NCBI GenBank assembly: GCA_013043915.1
Contig: JABEVH010000319.1
Location: forward strand, 1-8,267
Length of the DNA: 8,267 bases
Direction of reading: 5' to 3'
Origin: Pseudomonadales bacterium
Lineage (GTDB): Bacteria > Pseudomonadota > Gammaproteobacteria > Pseudomonadales > Moraxellaceae
Under the pieces are notes generated by a model. The model saw only the letters and a program-made list of their open reading frames with translations. It had not been told where the DNA came from and searched no databases. Both the position numbers and the translations under genes were made by a program. The first letter of the stretch is position 1. Each line of letters begins with the position of its first letter. Below, piece by piece: positions 5,028 through 8,267 of this stretch.

Positions 5028-6731
5028 CTACTTATGCACCATCGGCTCAGCCCATTCCACACGGAGTTGAAGAATTTCGCGTCCTTTATAACGATTGATA
5101 TCCAGCGCATAAAGCATACGTACACGCTTGACCTGATTAGGCCAACTCGGCAGATCCGGACTGAACCACATCGCATCGACAGGGCTGTTATCGCTGACCA
5201 GGCACACTGACAACTTCAGATAACGCTCTTTCAGGATACGCTGCTCAAGCACCAGAAACTCGCCAAGAAAGAGAGGTTCAGGAAAGCCTTGTCCCCAGGG
5301 GCCCGCGAGTTGAAGTTGACGGGCCAGATGATCATCGAGTTCTTGAGCCACGAGTTCACCATCATGCCAACGCTCTGACTGAAAGGCTGATACAGGCACT
5401 AAGGTTTCAACCGCCATTTCCAGTTGCCTGGAGAACTCATGCCAATTCGCACGCGGCAAGCTCAAACCCGCTGCCATGGCATGTCCACCAAAGCGTGTGA
5501 TTAGACCGGGAGACTGGCCATCTACCCACGCTAACAGATCGCGCATATGGGCCCCGGGAATAGAACGCGCCGATCCTTTCAGTTCACCCTCACCAGCATC
5601 GGCCAAAGCCACCACGGGGCATCGATAGCGCTCTTTAATGCGGCCCGCCAGAATACCTACCACTCCCTGATGCCACTCAGGATCAAACAATGTCAGCGCT
5701 CGCGGCTGGCCGGTTATAGATAAACGTGCAATATGCCCCTGAGCCTGCTGCTGCATCTGAAACTCTATATCACGACGTTCCAGATTCAATACATGGAGGT
5801 CCTCAGCCATCGCTTTGGCCTCCCCAGGATGATCACTCAACAGGCAGGCTATACCATGGCGCATATCATCGAGCCGCCCAGCCGCATTCAGGCGAGGTGC
5901 TAATGAAAAACCCAGATCCGAAGCCAACAGATGGGGCAAAGCTCGGCCACTGATTGCAGCCAGCGCAGCAATTCCTTCCCCACATTTGCCGGCACGCATA
6001 CGCCGCAAACCCTGTTCTACTAAAATTCGGTTGAAATGATCAAGGTGTACCACATCAGCAACCGTGCCTAAAGCAACCAGATCCAGGTAATTGGCCAGAT
6101 TGGGCCAGGATTGCTGTGGATACAACACCTGCAAGCGGCTGCGAAAAGCCACCAGCAGATAGAAAGCCACCCCGACGCCGGCCAGATTTTTACCCGGAAA
6201 TGGACAGCCCGGCTGATTAGGATTGACGATAGCATCAGCTTCCGGCATCTGGGTCCCGGGCAGGTGATGATCGGTAATCAACACTTTGATACCGGCAGCC
6301 CGTGCATAGGCCACCCCCTCAAAGCTGGAAATACCGTTATCCACCGTCACCAGCAAATCAGGCTTCCCCTGTTCCAGCACATACTTGACCAGCTCAGGGC
6401 TTAAACCATAGCCCATCAAAAACCGGTCCGGCACCTGATAAGACACTTGCTTAAAACCAAAATCACGCAAAGCACGAACCATCAAGGCAGTGCTGGTGGC
6501 TCCGTCAGCATCAAAATCACCGCACACTACCACACGACCTTGGGCGGCATAGACATCCAGCAACAGATCTACCGCCGCCGCAAGTCCCGCGAGTTCAGGG
6601 AGAGGCAACCCTGCCAGGCTCAAGTTCAGTTGCTCCGCTGTAACCGCGCGCGCCTCATAGACCCGTGCGATAACGGGGTGTAACCCTGCTACCCCGGTCA
6701 AATCGGTTAATCGAAGCCGTTGTTTGATCAC
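5028..6731 (-). CDS. recJ: Single-stranded-DNA-specific exonuclease RecJ
   Basis: RecJ degrades single-stranded DNA 5' to 3' in RecF-pathway recombination, mismatch repair and base excision repair, in the cytoplasm. At 567 residues it is close to the E. coli length of about 577. The DHH phosphoesterase core is complete: GDFDADG (71-77), VDNG (130-133), the signature TDHH (153-156) and ALGTVAD (220-226), which together supply the metal ligands. FPGKNLAGVGVAFYLL (178-193) and LAPRLNAAGRLDD (277-289) are also typical. The DHHA1 domain follows, with HQGVVGILAGRI (354-365), GSARS (386-390) and FGGHAMAAG (414-422). The C-terminus corresponds to the OB-fold region of the family. The start is GTG (6731-6729), overlapping the thrC TGA by 4 nt (GTGA). 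It places the N-terminus where family members begin, and AGGG lies just upstream. It is the last gene of the hom-thrC-recJ unit, ending in TAG 12 nt from the EPS transferase stop. Confidence 0.98.
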   Translation of the reverse strand: MIKQRLRLTDLTGVAGLHPVIARVYEARAVTAEQLNLSLAGLPLPELAGLAAAVDLLLDVYAAQGRVVVCGDFDADGATSTALMVRALRDFGFKQVSYQVPDRFLMGYGLSPELVKYVLEQGKPDLLVTVDNGISSFEGVAYARAAGIKVLITDHHLPGTQMPEADAIVNPNQPGCPFPGKNLAGVGVAFYLLVAFRSRLQVLYPQQSWPNLANYLDLVALGTVADVVHLDHFNRILVEQGLRRMRAGKCGEGIAALAAISGRALPHLLASDLGFSLAPRLNAAGRLDDMRHGIACLLSDHPGEAKAMAEDLHVLNLERRDIEFQMQQQAQGHIARLSITGQPRALTLFDPEWHQGVVGILAGRIKERYRCPVVALADAGEGELKGSARSIPGAHMRDLLAWVDGQSPGLITRFGGHAMAAGLSLPRANWHEFSRQLEMAVETLVPVSAFQSERWHDGELVAQELDDHLARQLQLAGPWGQGFPEPLFLGEFLVLEQRILKERYLKLSVCLVSDNSPVDAMWFSPDLPSWPNQVKRVRMLYALDINRYKGREILQLRVEWAEPMVHK

Positions 6732-7816
6732 AATCCCTGCATATGCTTGACGATGGACTTTTCAACATCACCTAACGTGGCATCCAGCGTTTCCAGGACC
6801 GCTGATTGACATTGGCTGATCGCCGTATCAGGATCTTTAAGTCCATTACCGGTCAAGGTACAAACGATCTTACTGCCTTCCGGAATCTTGCCCGACCGTA
6901 TATCGCGCATAGCTCCTGCCAGAGAAGCTGCCGAAGCGGGTTCACAGAACACCCCTTCTTGCATGGCAAGCAGACGCTGTGCCTGCAGTATCTCAGCATC
7001 GGTCAGTTCATCAAACCAGCCCTGTGATGCTTTTTGCAGTTCCCAGGCTTTTTCCCAGGACTGAGGGTTACCTATACGTATGGCCGTAGCTACCGTCTCA
7101 GGCTGAACTACGGGACCGCCGCGCATAAAAGGTGCTGACCCTGTTGCCTGATAGCCCACCATACGCGGGCGCTGACTGACCACGCCGCGCTCAAAGTATT
7201 CGCTATACCCCATCCAGTGCGCCGTAATATTGCCGGCATTGCCTACCGGCAGGCAATGAAAATCAGGTGCTGCACCTAATTCTTCGATAATTTCAAAGGC
7301 GGCGGTCTTCTGGCCTTGCAACCTAAAAGGATTGATAGAATTGACGATGGTGACCGGTACATGCTGTGCCACCTGCTTAACCAACTCCATACCTTCGTCA
7401 AAGTTACCGCGTATCTGCAAGGTCACCGCACCGTACATCATGGCCTGGGCCAACTTGCCAACAGCGATTTTTCCTTCAGGGATCAGCACAAAAGCCCTAA
7501 TACCCGCACGAGCAGCATAAGCCGCTGCCGCCGCCGATGTATTGCCCGTAGACGCACAGATAATAGCCTTGGAACCAGCCTCCACCGCTTTGGTCACCGC
7601 CATGGTCATGCCACGATCCTTGAACGACCCGGTTGGATTCAGTCCCTCATACTTGACATAGATATCGATATCTTTCTTTAACAACTGCGGCACATTTTTC
7701 AAACGAATCAAGGGCGTATCACCTTCGCCCAGCGAGATAATACGGGTGTCATCAGAGACCGGGAGGTGGTCACGGTATTTATGGATCAGCCCAGTGTATC
7801 GATTACCAAAACTCAT
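6728..7816 (-). CDS. thrC: Threonine synthase (short form)
   Basis: This PLP enzyme converts O-phospho-L-homoserine to L-threonine plus phosphate, the last step of threonine synthesis. The 362 residues match the short form of the enzyme rather than the longer form of about 430 residues found in E. coli. The Schiff-base lysine is K66 in PTGSFKDRGM (61-70). ASTGNTSAA (88-96) follows, the PLP phosphate loop is GNAGN (192-196), and TLTGNGLKDPD (320-330) is the conserved C-terminal segment. ATG at 7816 is well supported by AGGAG six bases upstream (complement of 7823-7827). It lies 20 nt downstream of the hom stop and overlaps recJ by 4 nt, so hom and thrC supply consecutive-pathway enzymes from one transcript. 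No ACT or other regulatory domain is present in this protein. The homoserine kinase step, between Hom and ThrC, is not encoded in the window. Confidence 0.98.
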   Translation of the reverse strand: MSFGNRYTGLIHKYRDHLPVSDDTRIISLGEGDTPLIRLKNVPQLLKKDIDIYVKYEGLNPTGSFKDRGMTMAVTKAVEAGSKAIICASTGNTSAAAAAYAARAGIRAFVLIPEGKIAVGKLAQAMMYGAVTLQIRGNFDEGMELVKQVAQHVPVTIVNSINPFRLQGQKTAAFEIIEELGAAPDFHCLPVGNAGNITAHWMGYSEYFERGVVSQRPRMVGYQATGSAPFMRGGPVVQPETVATAIRIGNPQSWEKAWELQKASQGWFDELTDAEILQAQRLLAMQEGVFCEPASAASLAGAMRDIRSGKIPEGSKIVCTLTGNGLKDPDTAISQCQSAVLETLDATLGDVEKSIVKHMQGL

Positions 7817-7836
7817 AAATAACTCCTCACGCTCTC

Positions 7837-8267
7837 TCAGGCATCCAGATTTTCAAGACGTATACGAACCACATGATCGAGAATATCTTCCAAGGCCTCA
7901 ATTTCGGCGATAGCAGCATTCATAGCCGCTTCCTGAACCACTTTGGTCAGCAGTATGACCGGCACCCGTCCGGCCGAGTGAGCTGCCTTCTGCAAGATGG
8001 CTTCTATACTGATCCCATGCTGACTCAGAATACGTGTCACCTCAGCTAACACACCCGGACGATCATTAGCCTGCAAACGCAGGTAGTAGGCGGTACATAC
8101 TTCGTCCATGGCCAGCACGCGTGTATCATCAAGAGCATCCGGCTGGAAGGCCAGATGCGGCACGCGGGAACCTGCACCCTCAGCCATGGCGCGAGCTACA
8201 TCAACAAGGTCGGCCACAATCGCTGAGGCCGTAGGGCCTGCCCCAGCACCTGCGCCATAATAAAGGG
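7837..8267 (-). CDS. hom: Homoserine dehydrogenase, C-terminal part (N-terminus beyond window)
   Basis: Homoserine dehydrogenase reduces L-aspartate 4-semialdehyde to L-homoserine with NAD(P)H, at the branch leading to threonine and methionine. The window holds the last 142 codons and the TGA at 7839-7837. The frame runs unbroken past the right edge. The upstream end reads LYYGAGAGAGPTASAIVADL, which matches the conserved YxGxGAGxxPTASAVxxDL segment of the family, so the internal GTG at 8217 is not the start. The C-terminal 80 or so residues form an ACT domain, beginning AYYLRLQANDRPGVLAEVTR and continuing through HGISIEAILQ. ACT domains in this enzyme class mediate feedback inhibition by threonine. 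It is 20 nt upstream of thrC in the same direction and is probably co-transcribed with it. The promoter is outside the window. Confidence 0.97.
   Translation of the reverse strand, partial: LYYGAGAGAGPTASAIVADLVDVARAMAEGAGSRVPHLAFQPDALDDTRVLAMDEVCTAYYLRLQANDRPGVLAEVTRILSQHGISIEAILQKAAHSAGRVPVILLTKVVQEAAMNAAIAEIEALEDILDHVVRIRLENLDA

Noticed and set aside
7837..8217. A stand-alone 126-residue ACT-domain protein
   Set aside because: The frame continues upstream to the window edge with the conserved homoserine dehydrogenase PTASA segment, so this is the end of hom and not a separate gene.

Overview
The window joins two unrelated gene groups that converge on each other. From base 1 to 5015 it is part of an exopolysaccharide (EPS) or capsule biosynthesis locus. 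From 5028 to 8267 it is a housekeeping block on the minus strand, in the order hom, thrC, recJ. RecJ, the short-form threonine synthase and the ACT-domain homoserine dehydrogenase all read as typical Proteobacteria. Together with the moderate base composition and the WcaJ-like initiating transferase, they suggest a beta- or gammaproteobacterium, possibly a freshwater, soil or methylotroph-type organism. The sequence alone does not settle the genus.

Left part, minus strand (2938 to 1): three genes form a tight operon read leftward. They are a membrane family 2 glycosyltransferase (1697-2938), a GT-B/GT4-type glycosyltransferase (522-1700) and a DUF6492 protein cut by the window edge (1-522). 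Each stop overlaps the next start by 4 nt or 1 nt, so translation is probably coupled. The products are expected to add sugars to a lipid-linked repeat unit on the cytoplasmic face of the inner membrane.

Middle part (2939-3617): a long divergent intergenic region, the least explained stretch here. It holds a 23-bp operator-like dyad (3098-3120), two weak sigma70-like promoter candidates, and a foldable leader with an 11-bp stem plus a 2-bp extension. Three wobble pairs in that stem are favourable only in rightward RNA. A 48-codon ORF (3464-3610) follows, with a very strong Shine-Dalgarno and a perfect 11-bp inverted repeat inside it. It stops 7 nt before the next gene, which has almost no Shine-Dalgarno of its own. 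This layout fits a cis-regulatory leader controlling the first committed step of EPS synthesis, but that is inference.

Plus strand 3618-5015: the initiating enzyme, an undecaprenyl-phosphate glucose-1-phosphate transferase of the WcaJ/EpsB type. It loads the first sugar onto undecaprenyl phosphate; the leftward glycosyltransferases would act after it.

Right part, minus strand (8267 to 5028): the C-terminal part of homoserine dehydrogenase (hom), threonine synthase (thrC) and the single-strand exonuclease RecJ (recJ) form one transcription unit. There is a 20-nt gap between hom and thrC and a 4-nt GTGA overlap between thrC and recJ. Only 12 nt separate the recJ stop from the stop of the EPS transferase, with no visible terminator. 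No tRNA, rRNA, insertion sequence or CRISPR array was seen.
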